DNA of 64,000 nucleotides, from NCBI GenBank assembly GCA_034437795.1, contig DAOTTI010000189.1, positions 21,195 to 85,194 of the forward strand. Reading direction: 5' to 3'. The stretch is from DAOTTI01 sp034437795 (GTDB lineage: Bacteria; Chloroflexota; UBA11872; UBA12225). How positions within the stretch are numbered: position 1 is the stretch's first letter; each line of letters starts with the position of its first letter. The notes under the pieces were generated by a model, which searched no databases, was not told where the DNA came from, and worked only from the letters and a program-made list of their open reading frames with translations. Positions 8,283-17,029 of this stretch are shown one piece after another. The position numbers and the translations under genes were made by a program.

Positions 8283-9419
8283 ATGAAGATCACCGAGATC
8301 AAGACGTACGTCATGGAAAGCCCGGGCCGCGAGTACGTGTTCGTCAAGGTCATGACGGACGAGGGGATCCACGGCTGGGGCGAGGGCACGCTGGAGATGA
8401 AGCAAGGCACGGTGGTCGCGGCCGTGCGGGACCTGCAGGGCTTCGTCATCGGCGAAGACCCGACGCGGATCGATTACCTGTGGCAGCGGATGTACCGCCA
8501 CGGGTTCTGGCGCGGGGGCGTGGCGATCCTTTCGGCCATCTCCGCCATCGAGCAGGCCCTGTGGGACATCACGGGGAAGGCCTACGGCCAGCCCGTCTAC
8601 AAGCTCCTGGGCGGCGCGGTGCGGGATTACATTCCCTGCTACACCCACTGCGGCGATCCCGAGCGGGCGCTACAGCTGATGGAGGACGGATGGCGGGCCT
8701 TCAAGTTCGGACCCCGCGGCCGGCGTGGCGGCAGCAACGTGGTGGACGAGCGGGAGCTGGTGCGCGAGACGGCGAAGGCGTATGAGCGGATGCGCCAGGC
8801 CTGCGGCGACGACGTGGAGCTGATGTGCGACGTCCACGGCCGCCTGCGCCCAGCGGCCGCGATCCGCCTGGGTAAGGCGCTCGAGCCATACGACCTGCTC
8901 TTCCTGGAGGAGCCGGTGCCGCCGGACAACATCCAGAGCCTGCGCCTGGTGCGCGAGGCGGGATTGTCCATGGACCTGGCGACCGGCGAGCGGGCGTTCA
9001 CCAAGTGGGGCTTTCGCGAGCTGATCGAGCAGCAGCTGGTCGACGTGATCCAGCCGGACCTCTGCCATGACGGGGGCATCAAGGAGACCCTCAAGATCGG
9101 GGCCATGGCCGAGACCTACCACATCCTGGTGGCGCCCCATAACCCGAATGGCCCCGTGGGGACGGCGGCGTCGGTGCACGTCGCGGCCGTGATGCCCAAC
9201 TTTCGCATCCTGGAGTACGCGCTCTCCCCAACGCGGGACGCCTGCCAGGCGGCGAGCGAGGCCGAGTGCTTCAAGGCCCGTAACGGCCGCATCGAGCTGC
9301 CGCGCCGGCCTGGGCTGGGCATCGAACTGGACGAGGAATACCTGGAGGCGCACCCTTACCAGGGCGTGAAGCTGTGGCCGGGCTTGCGCTACGCCGACGG
9401 GGGCATCGCCGATGTGTAA
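8283..9419 (+). CDS. Enolase-superfamily dehydratase, galactonate dehydratase-like
   Basis: The 378-residue protein has mandelate-racemase-type motifs close to D-galactonate dehydratase: CDVHGRLRP with the first metal Asp and a catalytic His, FLEEPVPPDN, ATGERAFTKWGF with the third ligand, QPDLCHDGG, and VAPHNPNGPVG with the barrel His. Typical activity is dehydration of an acid sugar to a 2-keto-3-deoxy sugar acid. The ATG at 8283 is selected over the GTG at 8190 because GGGGAGG lies just before it and MKITEIKTYV is a family-like start. It is preceded by the 16-bp tandem repeat. Exact substrate not determined. Confidence 0.88.
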   Translation: MKITEIKTYVMESPGREYVFVKVMTDEGIHGWGEGTLEMKQGTVVAAVRDLQGFVIGEDPTRIDYLWQRMYRHGFWRGGVAILSAISAIEQALWDITGKAYGQPVYKLLGGAVRDYIPCYTHCGDPERALQLMEDGWRAFKFGPRGRRGGSNVVDERELVRETAKAYERMRQACGDDVELMCDVHGRLRPAAAIRLGKALEPYDLLFLEEPVPPDNIQSLRLVREAGLSMDLATGERAFTKWGFRELIEQQLVDVIQPDLCHDGGIKETLKIGAMAETYHILVAPHNPNGPVGTAASVHVAAVMPNFRILEYALSPTRDACQAASEAECFKARNGRIELPRRPGLGIELDEEYLEAHPYQGVKLWPGLRYADGGIADV

Positions 9420-9599
9420 GGACGCGGCGAGAGTGGAGGCGGCCGGCGCTCCCTATGCGGGGCGTATCCAGCGCGCTCCTTCCGGCCGGCCGGCGCGGGG
9501 GGGAGCAGCGCCGGCACCCCGGAGGCATCCCGCCGCGCCACCATGGAAGCGGTTCGCCTCCACCCAAGCCTGCCGGTCCTCCGGGGCCGATGAGTAGTC

Positions 9600-10118
9600 A
9601 TGGCCAGACCACGGTTCCACCTGCTGGCCACGGCGCCCCTGGCCTGGGCGCTGTACCGGCGGCTGGGGATGGCCGCGGCCGCCGGCGCGGTCGCCAGCGG
9701 CGTGCTGATCGACGGCGACCACCTCGTCGATTACCTGTGGACCAGGTGGCGTAAGCAGAAGAGCCACTACTTTGCGCCCCTGCACGCCTGGGAGCTTGCC
9801 ACGGCGGCCCTGGTTCTGGCAGCGCTGGTCTGGCAGGCCGGTACAGACGGCAAGCCCCGCCCCCGATCCGTTCGGGGCCGGCAGAGCCGGCCGGCGCGCT
9901 CCCTACCGGTGGGGCGCGCGCGGGCGCTGCTCACGGGGCTGGCGGCGGGCTGGTGGCTGCACCTGGTGCAGGACGTGCTCACAAACCGCCCCGAGCACTG
10001 GGGCACCTATACCCTCTTCTTCCGCGCCTCACGCGGCTTTGCGCGCCACGCCACCGGCTGGGCGAACCACCGGTCCTTCCACGACTGGAGCCATCGCCCG
10101 TGGTACGAGTGGTTCTGA
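9600..10118 (+). CDS. Membrane protein, possible metal-dependent hydrolase of the YdjM/DUF457 type
   Basis: The 172-residue protein has several hydrophobic segments (about 10-35, 65-80, 105-125). Conserved-looking His/Asp positions are GVLIDGDHLVDY, APLHAWELAT, WWLHLVQDVL and WANHRSFHDWSH. That distribution resembles small inner-membrane hydrolase families, but the match is by pattern only. An Arg/Pro/Gly-rich loop (about 85-105) looks like inserted repeat sequence. It stands alone, with a beta-propeller gene about 235 bases downstream. Confidence 0.5.
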   Translation: MARPRFHLLATAPLAWALYRRLGMAAAAGAVASGVLIDGDHLVDYLWTRWRKQKSHYFAPLHAWELATAALVLAALVWQAGTDGKPRPRSVRGRQSRPARSLPVGRARALLTGLAAGWWLHLVQDVLTNRPEHWGTYTLFFRASRGFARHATGWANHRSFHDWSHRPWYEWF

Positions 10119-10353
10119 CCGGAGCACTGCTCCGGCTGCCGTACGGCGGTCGCCCAGGCAGGCTGCCGGCTGCAAGGAGGACTGGGACACAGGGCGGGCA
10201 CGGTGGCCTCCCGGCCCCGGCGTACGGCCACGCTGGCTGCCGCGTGCCGTAGGGGGCCCCATTCACGACGCGACAGGTCCTATAATGGCCGGCAGCGCGA
10301 CACAGCCGGCCGGAGGACGGTGGCCGGGCGAGGACGCTAGAGGAGAGGTGACA

Positions 10354-11103
10354 ATGGTTACGGCAGACGTGAGGGTGCTGAAGGCGCGGGCCGTCTTTCG
10401 CGGCCCTGGCCCGCAGGTGAACGGCCTGGAGGCCGTGCCCGAGGGACTGTGGGTATCTGACCAGATCGACAACCGGACGTATCTGGTCGATTACGAGGGC
10501 AGGATCCTGACCAGCTTTCCCAGCCCGGCGCGTAACGCCAGCGGGACCAGCTTCGGCGCGGGCTCGGTGTGGGTCGCATCCAACACGCGGCCAGCGATGA
10601 TCTTCCGCCACGATCCGCAGACCGGCCACTGCACCGCCTGCGTGATCCTGCCGGACGCGGATCGCGGGGGCGTGCACGGTATCCAGTGGCGGCCGTATGA
10701 GCTGGGGATCCAGCCTCCCGCGCCGCCGGCGCCCAGGGGAGAGCTGCACCCGACCGCCCCCGCGGGGAAGTTGCACGCGGGGCCGGGCGTGAGCGGGACC
10801 CTGTGGGTCACCCGCCCGGGCACGCTGATCATCCAGCACATCGACGCCGAGACGGGAGAGCTGCTCGGCCAGATCCCATTCCCTGCCGCGCGCTCGCACG
10901 GCATGTACTGGGACGAGCAGGACCAGACCCTCAACGTGGCGGAGACGAACCACGGCCACGTCTACAAGCTGCACCCGTTGACCGGCGAGGTGCTGGATGA
11001 GTGGCGCATCGAAGGGGCAGAGGTGCACGGCATGACGCGCAGCGCCGACGGCCGGATCTGGATCGGAGACGCTTCCAGCAAGATGATCTACGTGGTGGAT
11101 TAG
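10354..11103 (+). CDS. Beta-propeller (YncE/SMP-30-like) protein
   Basis: The 249-residue protein shows repeating blade-like units (EGLWVSDQIDNRTYLVD, GSVWVASNTRPAMIFR, GTLWVTRPGTLIIQHID, DGRIWIGDASSKMIYVVD), typical of NHL/YVTN/SMP-30-like propellers. No signal peptide is visible, so it may be cytoplasmic. The ATG at 10354 follows GAGGAGAGGTGACA, a good ribosome-binding site; a longer frame from 9772 overlaps the previous gene and is rejected. A DUF5069 gene starts 13 bases after the stop, so the two are likely co-transcribed. Function unknown; lactonase activity is possible. Confidence 0.75.
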   Translation: MVTADVRVLKARAVFRGPGPQVNGLEAVPEGLWVSDQIDNRTYLVDYEGRILTSFPSPARNASGTSFGAGSVWVASNTRPAMIFRHDPQTGHCTACVILPDADRGGVHGIQWRPYELGIQPPAPPAPRGELHPTAPAGKLHAGPGVSGTLWVTRPGTLIIQHIDAETGELLGQIPFPAARSHGMYWDEQDQTLNVAETNHGHVYKLHPLTGEVLDEWRIEGAEVHGMTRSADGRIWIGDASSKMIYVVD

Positions 11104-11116
11104 GAGGCGAGGAAGC

Positions 11117-11578
11117 ATGGACCTGACGAAGCAACCCCCGCGCAGCCCCTACGATGAGCTGGGCGGGATCACGTTTCTGCCACGCTCGATCGACAAGATG
11201 CGTGCCTACATCGCCGGTACGGTGGGAGCCTACAACGCTAAAAGCGGCTACAGCGTTGAGCTCTTCAAGCTCTTCGGCGTCACCGCCGACGAGTTCGAGC
11301 AGATCGTGCGCGAGCACCCAACGGACGAAGGGGTGCTCAACGCGCTGCTAACGCGCAAGCGCCTCAGCCAGGAAGAGATCGAGGAGTGGAACCGGCGCTC
11401 CATCAACCGCATGCCGGCAGACGAGGCAGGATGGGCCCGCCACTGGCGGATGCTGGAGGATGCCGGCTACGGCCACCGGCGGGACATCGTCACCATGTAC
11501 GACCGCCTGGACCTGGACGATGGCCGCGAGGTGCCCGTCGGCGGACGGCCACATCCGCTCAAAGCGGCGCGTGCCTGA
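11117..11578 (+). CDS. DUF5069 domain protein
   Basis: The N-terminus DLTKQPPRSPYDELGGITFL with a following SIDKMRAYIAGTVGAY is the hallmark of DUF5069, a family of small soluble proteins of unknown role. This copy is 153 residues, with WARHWRMLEDAGY near the C-terminus. A strong ribosome-binding site (AGGAGGCGAGGAAGC) precedes the ATG, and it follows the beta-propeller gene by 13 bases. A second, shorter DUF5069 protein is encoded at 17030. Confidence 0.8.
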   Translation: MDLTKQPPRSPYDELGGITFLPRSIDKMRAYIAGTVGAYNAKSGYSVELFKLFGVTADEFEQIVREHPTDEGVLNALLTRKRLSQEEIEEWNRRSINRMPADEAGWARHWRMLEDAGYGHRRDIVTMYDRLDLDDGREVPVGGRPHPLKAARA

Positions 11579-11785
11579 ATGCCTCTACACTCTGGAGCCA
11601 CAGCCTGGGTTCTTCCTGGCCGACGATCAGTTCCCTCTCCCACAGCGAGAGGGGTAGGGCGATGGCTCCGCTCATGATTAGGCCAGGATAGTCCCTCGTA
11701 GCCCACCGTTTCCCCTCTCCGCGTCTCCGCGTCTCCGCGTGGGAGCAGGGGGCGAAGGGGGGCGGCGTTTTCCGCGGAACTCACG
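11579..11785. repeat. Intergenic dispersed repeat with CTCCGCGT micro-repeats
   Basis: Between two convergent genes. It contains CCCTCTCCCACAGCGAGAGG, the block GGGCGATGGCTCCG (also found near 19185), and three tandem TCTCCGCG units around 11718-11740. No gene is seen. Confidence 0.45.
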
Positions 11786-12682
11786 TCAGGCGCCGATGGA
11801 CGCCAGCAGATGCTCGATGAAGGCGGGGGCGTCCAGGTCGACGCTGACTTCCGCCGTAGGGGGCGCGCGCTCGTCCACGCGTAGGTGCACCAGGCGATCG
11901 GCGTACGAGGGGCGCAGGGCCACCGGCCGCATCACGAGATACCGGCCGGTGTAGGCCAGCGTCAGCGAGAGCGGATCGTACATGGCGGTGTCGGCGCGGG
12001 GCTTGAGCGTCATGTAGCGCTCAAGCTGCTCCGCGGCGGCACGGCAGGCCGGTGAGCCGGCGCGAAGGCGGGGCAGGTGGGCATAGCCGATGCGCGCGCG
12101 GCTGGTGACGTCGTACGTGCCGATCTTGAGCGGCGCGCCGCTCTCCAGCACCAGGCGGGTGGCCGGCGGATCCGAGTTGAAGTTGAACTCGCCCTTCTCG
12201 GCGTCCGTCCCCAAGCGGCCGCCCATCAGGATCAGGCTGCGCAGCCGGCGCGGGAGGTCCGGCGCGCGTCGGAAGGCGTCACCCACGTTGGTCAGTGGAC
12301 CGATGGCCACCAGCACCGGTGGTTCGGGGCAGGCGCGGACGGTCTCGATCAGCACGTCCACGGCGCCGGCGCGGGCGATCCCGCCGCCGAGCGTCTCCCA
12401 TTCGTCAGAGCCAGGCGGCCCCACGAAGCCGAGGGCAGAGCTGAGGCGCTCTCCGGGATCCCGCCCGCCCAGCGTCGTCCGGTGGCCGGCGGCGACCGGC
12501 ACGGCATCCTTGCCAATCATGGCCAGGAACTTGCGGGCCACGCGCGCCTTGTATTCGGTATCGCCGTGCACGGTGGTGACGCCGAGCAGGTGAAGCTCTG
12601 GCCGCAGGGCGGCCAGCAGCAGGGCGAACACGTCGTCGACGTCATCGCCGATATCGGTATCAAGGATGAGCGGTATAGGCAT
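11786..12682 (-). CDS. Inosine/uridine-preferring nucleoside hydrolase family protein
   Basis: The 298-residue protein begins IPLILDTDIGDDVDD, the calcium-binding Asp cluster of nucleoside N-ribohydrolases. It continues with VAIGPLTNVGDAFRR, LMGGRLG, GEFNFNSDPPA and MYDPLSL, the usual sugar-binding and late Asp motifs. These enzymes cleave the N-glycosidic bond of nucleosides to ribose and base. The normal late-domain catalytic His is not obvious, so specificity could differ. It is transcribed alone, divergent from the FabG-like gene 143 bases away. Confidence 0.88.
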   Translation of the reverse strand: MPIPLILDTDIGDDVDDVFALLLAALRPELHLLGVTTVHGDTEYKARVARKFLAMIGKDAVPVAAGHRTTLGGRDPGERLSSALGFVGPPGSDEWETLGGGIARAGAVDVLIETVRACPEPPVLVAIGPLTNVGDAFRRAPDLPRRLRSLILMGGRLGTDAEKGEFNFNSDPPATRLVLESGAPLKIGTYDVTSRARIGYAHLPRLRAGSPACRAAAEQLERYMTLKPRADTAMYDPLSLTLAYTGRYLVMRPVALRPSYADRLVHLRVDERAPPTAEVSVDLDAPAFIEHLLASIGA

Positions 12683-12825
12683 AGCCGACCTTCAGCGTAT
12701 GGTGAGGGACAGGGGCTCGACGGCCAGCGCCGCCGATTGTAGAGGAGCGGGGCACGGCCGGGTACCATCAGCCAGGACGGCGGCGCCGGCGGCGTGCGGC
12801 GGCCGCGGAACCGCGCGAGGAGCAC

Positions 12826-13605
12826 GTGAAGGCAGAAGCTGGTGAGTTCAGGGCGCAGGTAGCGGTCGTGACCGGCGGCAGCCGCGGCATTGGCCGCGCC
12901 ATCGCGCTGGCGTTCGCCCGCCACGGCGCACGCGGCGTCGTGATCGGCTATCAGGGGAACGCCCCCGCCGCCGACGAGACGGTGGACCACCTGCGGGCGC
13001 TGGGGTGCGAGGGCGAGGCCCTGGCCGGCGACATCGCCAGGCCCGAGACCGCCAAGGCCCTGGCCAGGCTGGCCGTGGCCCGCTGGGGGCGCCTGGACGC
13101 CTGGGTAAACAATGCGGGGGTGACAGCCGACGGCCCGTTCCTGCGCATGCCAGAGCCTCGCTGGCGGCGCGTGCTGGACACGAACCTGGAGGGCACCCGC
13201 CACGGCTGCAGCGCCGCCCTCTCGGTCATGTTCCGCCAGCGCGCCGGCGCCATCGTGAACGTGACCAGCGTGGTGGGCCTGGTTGGGAACAGCGGCCAGG
13301 CCAACTACGCCGCCGCGAAGGCGGCCGTGACCGGTCTGACCCGCGCCCTGGCCGTTGACTTCGGGCGACGCGGGGTGCGGATCAACGCCGTCGCCCCCGG
13401 CTACATTGAGACCGACCTGACGCAAGACCTGTCCGCTCCGGCCAGACAGGCGCTGCTCGAACGCGTACCCCTGGGCCGGCTCGGGCGGGTCGAGGACGTG
13501 GCCGAGCTAGTGGTCTTCCTGTGCAGCGAGCGGGCATCATACATCACCGGCTGCACCTTTGTGGTTGATGGGGGGCTGACCGCGGGCCTGCGCCTGGGGC
13601 CCTGA
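12826..13605 (+). CDS. Short-chain dehydrogenase/reductase, FabG-like 3-ketoacyl reductase
   Basis: The 259-residue SDR has TGGSRGIG (NADP loop), NNAG, VNVTSVVG with the catalytic Ser region, YAAAK (Tyr-xxx-Lys) and the closing GCTFVVDGG, all as in FabG. FabG reduces 3-oxoacyl-ACP or -CoA. The start is GTG at 12826, preceded by GAGGAGCAC. Downstream are a FabF-like synthase, a methyltransferase and a MaoC-like hydratase in the same direction. A role in a short acyl-chain pathway is inferred, although many SDRs look like FabG. Confidence 0.85.
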   Translation: MKAEAGEFRAQVAVVTGGSRGIGRAIALAFARHGARGVVIGYQGNAPAADETVDHLRALGCEGEALAGDIARPETAKALARLAVARWGRLDAWVNNAGVTADGPFLRMPEPRWRRVLDTNLEGTRHGCSAALSVMFRQRAGAIVNVTSVVGLVGNSGQANYAAAKAAVTGLTRALAVDFGRRGVRINAVAPGYIETDLTQDLSAPARQALLERVPLGRLGRVEDVAELVVFLCSERASYITGCTFVVDGGLTAGLRLGP

Positions 13606-14090
13606 CCAGCCGCAGGCGGGGCCCGGGCGCCCCTCATCGGCTCCTGGAGCGGCTCAGGACCGCCCTGTCTCGCAGCCAGCGGAGGCCAGCCCGGATGATG
13701 GGCAAGCGGCGCCCACACCCTCGCCCAGGGTTCCCACCGGAGGCGGGACGACCAAAGAGAGACGACGCGTCGCTCGACGTGCATAATCCAGGCTAAGTAT
13801 CCGCTGGTATGTTCGCGTCGCCCTGTCCATCGATGCCCGGCCATCCTATCCCGCACGAACATACCAGCGCCGACTTAGCGCGAGGTCCGGGCAGCGCGGC
13901 TGCGATCGCGGTAGGGCGAATGGGACCTGCTTCGGGGCGTCGCCGTGAGGCACCAGAGAGGAAGCGGTATCCTATGGGGCTGAGCACGCGAGCTTGTAAG
14001 CGAGCCGGCGCGGCGGGAAGCGACCGTGCGCGCGTGGGGTTTCCACGCGGGGCAGCGGGGCACCTCCTCGCGCCGGACAGGTAGATCGGG
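13606..14090 (+). other. Gene-free spacer in the FabG-FabF cluster
   Basis: No gene is convincing in these 485 bases; in particular I looked for and did not find an acyl-carrier protein with a DSL motif. The region includes a perfect 14-bp inverted repeat (13802-13869) and about 75 bases before the FabF start with no clear promoter. Confidence 0.5.
13802..13869. repeat. 14-bp perfect inverted repeat with 40-base loop
   Basis: CGCTGGTATGTTCG at 13802-13815 pairs with CGAACATACCAGCG at 13856-13869. No T-run follows, so it does not look like an intrinsic terminator. It could be paired operator half-sites, an RNA hairpin or the ends of a tiny mobile element. Confidence 0.6.
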
Positions 14091-15368
14091 ATGACCATGG
14101 CGGCGACAGAACGACCACACCGGCGGCGGGTGGTGATTACCGGAATGGGCTCAGTGAACCCGCTGGCCCACACCATGGACGAGACGTGGCGCCGCCTCAT
14201 TGCGGGGGCGTCGGGGATCACGCGGATCACCCACTTCGATCCGGTAGAGTTGGGCCTGGCCACGCACATCGCCGGCGAGGTCAGGGACTTTGACCCGACG
14301 AACTACTTCGACGCGCGGGCGGCGCGCCGGATGGACCGCTTCTGTCAGCTAGCGGTGGCGGCGACACTGGAAGCCGTCCGCAACGCGCGCCTAGAGATCA
14401 ACGATCACAATCGCGACGACATCGCGGTGCTGTTTGCGACCGGCGCCGGCGGCCTGCACACGATTGTGGAGCAGGAGAACGTGCGTCTGACCAAGGGGGC
14501 GCGCCGGCTGAGCCCGCTCGCCGTTCCCGCGCTGATGCCCAACGCCGTCGCCGGCCAGATCGGGCTGCTCCTGGGTATTCGCGGGCGCGGCATCTCCGTC
14601 GCCTCCGCCTGCGCGTCCAGCAACGACGCCATCGGCATGGCGGCGGCCATTATCCAGATGGGATGGGCGTCGACGGTGATCACGGGCGGCACGGAAGCGG
14701 CCATCTTGCCCCTGGCCATCGCCAGCTTCAACCAGGCGGGGGCGCTCTCCACGGCCTTCAACGACGAGCCGCACCGCGCCAGCCGGCCCTTCGATCGCGA
14801 TCGTGACGGGTTCGTGCTGAGCGAGATGGGCACGGCCCTGGTGCTGGAGGACTACGAGCAGGCCAGGCGCCGCGACGCGCCAATCTGGGCGGAGGTGGCA
14901 GGCTACGGCGCCTCAATGGACGCGTTCCACCTGGTGGCCCCGCCGCCGGATGGAAACGGCGCCGTGCGCGCGATGCAGGCGGCGCTGGCCGACGCAGGGC
15001 TCCGGCCGGATGAGATCGACTACATTAGCGCCCATGGCACGAGCACCCCGCTCAATGATCGGGTGGAGACGGTGGCGATCAAGACGGTCTTTGGGGAGCA
15101 CGCCTACCGTATCCCCGTGAGCTCGATCAAGAGCATGGTCGGCCACTCGGCGGGGGGCTGCGGGGCGTTGGAGGCGGCGGCCTGCGCCTATGCACTGCAG
15201 GAGGGTGTGGTCCCACCCACGATCAACTACGAGTACCCCGACCCTGAGTGCGACCTGGACTACGTCCCCAACCAGGCGCGCAAGGTGGAGGTTCGGGCCG
15301 CCCTCTCCAACAACTTCGGGTTCGGCGGACACAATTCGTGCATCATCCTGCGAAAGGTAGACGGCTAG
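14091..15368 (+). CDS. Beta-ketoacyl-ACP synthase II-like (FabF family) condensing enzyme
   Basis: The 425-residue thiolase-fold protein has VVITGMGSVNPL at the N-terminus, the nucleophile Cys in SVASACASS, and both catalytic His residues in ISAHGTSTPLND and KSMVGHSAGG, so it should be catalytically complete. FabF extends acyl-ACP by decarboxylative condensation with malonyl-ACP. It sits between a FabG-like reductase and a methyltransferase plus MaoC hydratase, away from any acpP or fabD, which suggests a specialised acyl or polyketide-like pathway rather than housekeeping synthesis. ATG 14091 is used; ATG 14097 is an alternative. Confidence 0.9.
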   Translation: MTMAATERPHRRRVVITGMGSVNPLAHTMDETWRRLIAGASGITRITHFDPVELGLATHIAGEVRDFDPTNYFDARAARRMDRFCQLAVAATLEAVRNARLEINDHNRDDIAVLFATGAGGLHTIVEQENVRLTKGARRLSPLAVPALMPNAVAGQIGLLLGIRGRGISVASACASSNDAIGMAAAIIQMGWASTVITGGTEAAILPLAIASFNQAGALSTAFNDEPHRASRPFDRDRDGFVLSEMGTALVLEDYEQARRRDAPIWAEVAGYGASMDAFHLVAPPPDGNGAVRAMQAALADAGLRPDEIDYISAHGTSTPLNDRVETVAIKTVFGEHAYRIPVSSIKSMVGHSAGGCGALEAAACAYALQEGVVPPTINYEYPDPECDLDYVPNQARKVEVRAALSNNFGFGGHNSCIILRKVDG

Positions 15369-15462
15369 CGGCGGCCGGTAGGCGCCCGCTTCCGCGGCCT
15401 GCCCGCCAGGGAGCGCCACCACCGGGGACGGATCTTGAGCGGTTAGGAGGACCATTCGACCG

Positions 15463-16377
15463 ATGAGCGTATCGACTGCTGCCGTGGAGGCCCAGGAAGT
15501 GTCCGTTGGGGCGCGTAGCTTTAGCTTCGAGTGGTTCTCGAGCTTGCCCCGCTACCGCGCCGCGAACCGGGCGCAGCTCGAGGCGTTCCTGGCCGACGTG
15601 CGCGTACCCTGGCCGTGGCAGGGGATCGACGTCGCCTGCGGCGTGGGCCTGATGAGCGAGCTGTGCCACGAGATCGCCGATAAGATCGGGGCGCTGATCC
15701 AGCGCACGGTGTGTATTGACCTCGACCGCCAGGCGCTGGAGATTGCGCGGGAGAAACTCGCCCGCTATCCGGCCAATTTTCTACAGAGCGTGGGGCAGCG
15801 CCTGCCCATTCGCGACGGCACCGCCAGCTTCGTCGTCATCGGAAACGGCATCCACAACTTTGGGGCGCAGGACAAGATTGCCCTGCTGAAGGAGGCCTTC
15901 CGCGTCCTGCGCAGCGGCGCCAGCCTCTTCTTCAACAGTGCCTTCTATGAAGGCTCGGTGGTGGAAGGCACCGAGCGCTTCTACCATGAGAAGCTGCGCG
16001 GCGCCATCCGCAACATCATGCGGTTGAAGCCACGGCCGGCGGAGATGGAGGGCGAGAAGCCGGAGGCCATCAGACAGATCACGCCGGAGGAGTACGTGGC
16101 TCTCACGCGCCAGGCCGGCTTCACCGACGTCGACCACCATGAGACGTCGGTCAAGCTCGACCAGGAGCTGTGGGAAGCCATCTGTGACTACAGCGAATAC
16201 GCGCAGGGGGCGCTGCATTACAAGTACCCGGCAGAGGTCGCCTGTCCGGCGCTGCGCCAGGCCGTGCGCGACATCTTCGCCGACCCGAACTGGGAGCAGA
16301 AGTTCCCGGGCATGGAAGAGAGCGGGCGGCGGTTCATCCCGCGCCGCTGGCTGTGGGTCACCGCCCGCAAGCCATAG
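15463..16377 (+). CDS. SAM-dependent class I methyltransferase
   Basis: The 304-residue protein has a Rossmann-like methyltransferase core: IDVACGVGLMSELC (motif I), CIDLDRQALEIAREKL (acidic ribose-binding loop), and FVVIGNGIHNF/EAFRVLRSGASLFF as later motifs. The C-terminal 120 residues (about 180-304) form an extra domain ending RRFIPRRWLWVTARKP. Methyl acceptor unknown. A good ribosome-binding site (TTAGGAGGACC) precedes the ATG. It lies between the FabF-like synthase and the MaoC-like hydratase, so a fatty acyl or polyketide intermediate is a plausible substrate, by context only. Confidence 0.85.
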   Translation: MSVSTAAVEAQEVSVGARSFSFEWFSSLPRYRAANRAQLEAFLADVRVPWPWQGIDVACGVGLMSELCHEIADKIGALIQRTVCIDLDRQALEIAREKLARYPANFLQSVGQRLPIRDGTASFVVIGNGIHNFGAQDKIALLKEAFRVLRSGASLFFNSAFYEGSVVEGTERFYHEKLRGAIRNIMRLKPRPAEMEGEKPEAIRQITPEEYVALTRQAGFTDVDHHETSVKLDQELWEAICDYSEYAQGALHYKYPAEVACPALRQAVRDIFADPNWEQKFPGMEESGRRFIPRRWLWVTARKP

Positions 16378-16489
16378 GGCGAGCCATCGGCGAAGGGCTG
16401 GCGCCCGATCCCGCACCCGCCACGACCACGAGAGCACGAGTTGACCCATCAGCCAAAAGACCCAGGTACAGGCACAGGTACAGCAGCTC

Positions 16490-16942
16490 ATGGGCCGCTA
16501 CTTCGATGAGCTGACCGAGGGCGAGTCGTTCACCAGCCCGGCGCGCGTGGTCACGGAAGCCGACCTGGACGCCTTCATCCGGCTCACAGGGGACGATAAC
16601 CGGCTCCACACGGACGACGCGTTCGCACAGGCGAGCGGGTTCCAGCGCCGCATCGCGCACGGGGCGCTGGTGGTGAGCCTGGCCACCGGCCTGGCGTGGC
16701 AGACCGGCCTGCTCACCGATACCACGATGGCCTTCCGCTCGATTGAGAGCTGGAAGTTCACTGCCCCCGTCTATCCTGGAGACGCGATCACGCTGCGCGG
16801 GCGCATCGCCGAGTGCCGCGCATTGCCGCGCCTGGGCGGCGGACTGGTGCGGTTCGATCTGGAGGTAGTCAACCAGCGTGAGCAGGTGGTGAGCAGCGGC
16901 AGCCTGCGGATGCTGATGCGCTCCCGGCCTGCGTCGCCATGA
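16490..16942 (+). CDS. MaoC-like (R)-specific enoyl hydratase
   Basis: The 150-residue single hot-dog domain has the hydratase signature: DAFIRLTGDDNRLHTDDAFA with the catalytic Asp and His, then RRIAHGALVVSL. MaoC/PhaJ-type enzymes hydrate or dehydrate 2-enoyl/3-hydroxyacyl thioesters. There is no clear ribosome-binding site before ATG 16490, and the preceding bases hold a small CAGGTACAGGCA repeat. Together with FabG, FabF and the methyltransferase it completes a reduce-dehydrate-condense set lacking an enoyl reductase and a carrier protein. Confidence 0.85.
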   Translation: MGRYFDELTEGESFTSPARVVTEADLDAFIRLTGDDNRLHTDDAFAQASGFQRRIAHGALVVSLATGLAWQTGLLTDTTMAFRSIESWKFTAPVYPGDAITLRGRIAECRALPRLGGGLVRFDLEVVNQREQVVSSGSLRMLMRSRPASP

Positions 16943-17029
16943 GCTGGCCCGGCGGGGGACGGCGGGCCTTGCACCGCCTGGCATGCTGAATGCGAGGAAC
17001 GGACCACAGGACCACGGAAGGGAGCGAGC

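Noticed and set aside
7473..8648. Upstream extension of the dehydratase at 6330-7472 to 8648
   Set aside because: This part is antisense to the HD-domain gene and the second dehydratase; its repetitive stretch only reflects the 16-bp tandem repeat.
10281..10286. TATAAT as the -10 box of the beta-propeller gene
   Set aside because: The nearest -35-like hexamer (TTCACG at 10262) is only 13 bases away; spacing is too short to support a promoter call.
13809..14084. 91-codon frame in the FabG-FabF gap as an acyl-carrier protein
   Set aside because: No DSL phosphopantetheine site or acidic four-helix pattern; composition is Arg/Gly/Pro-rich.
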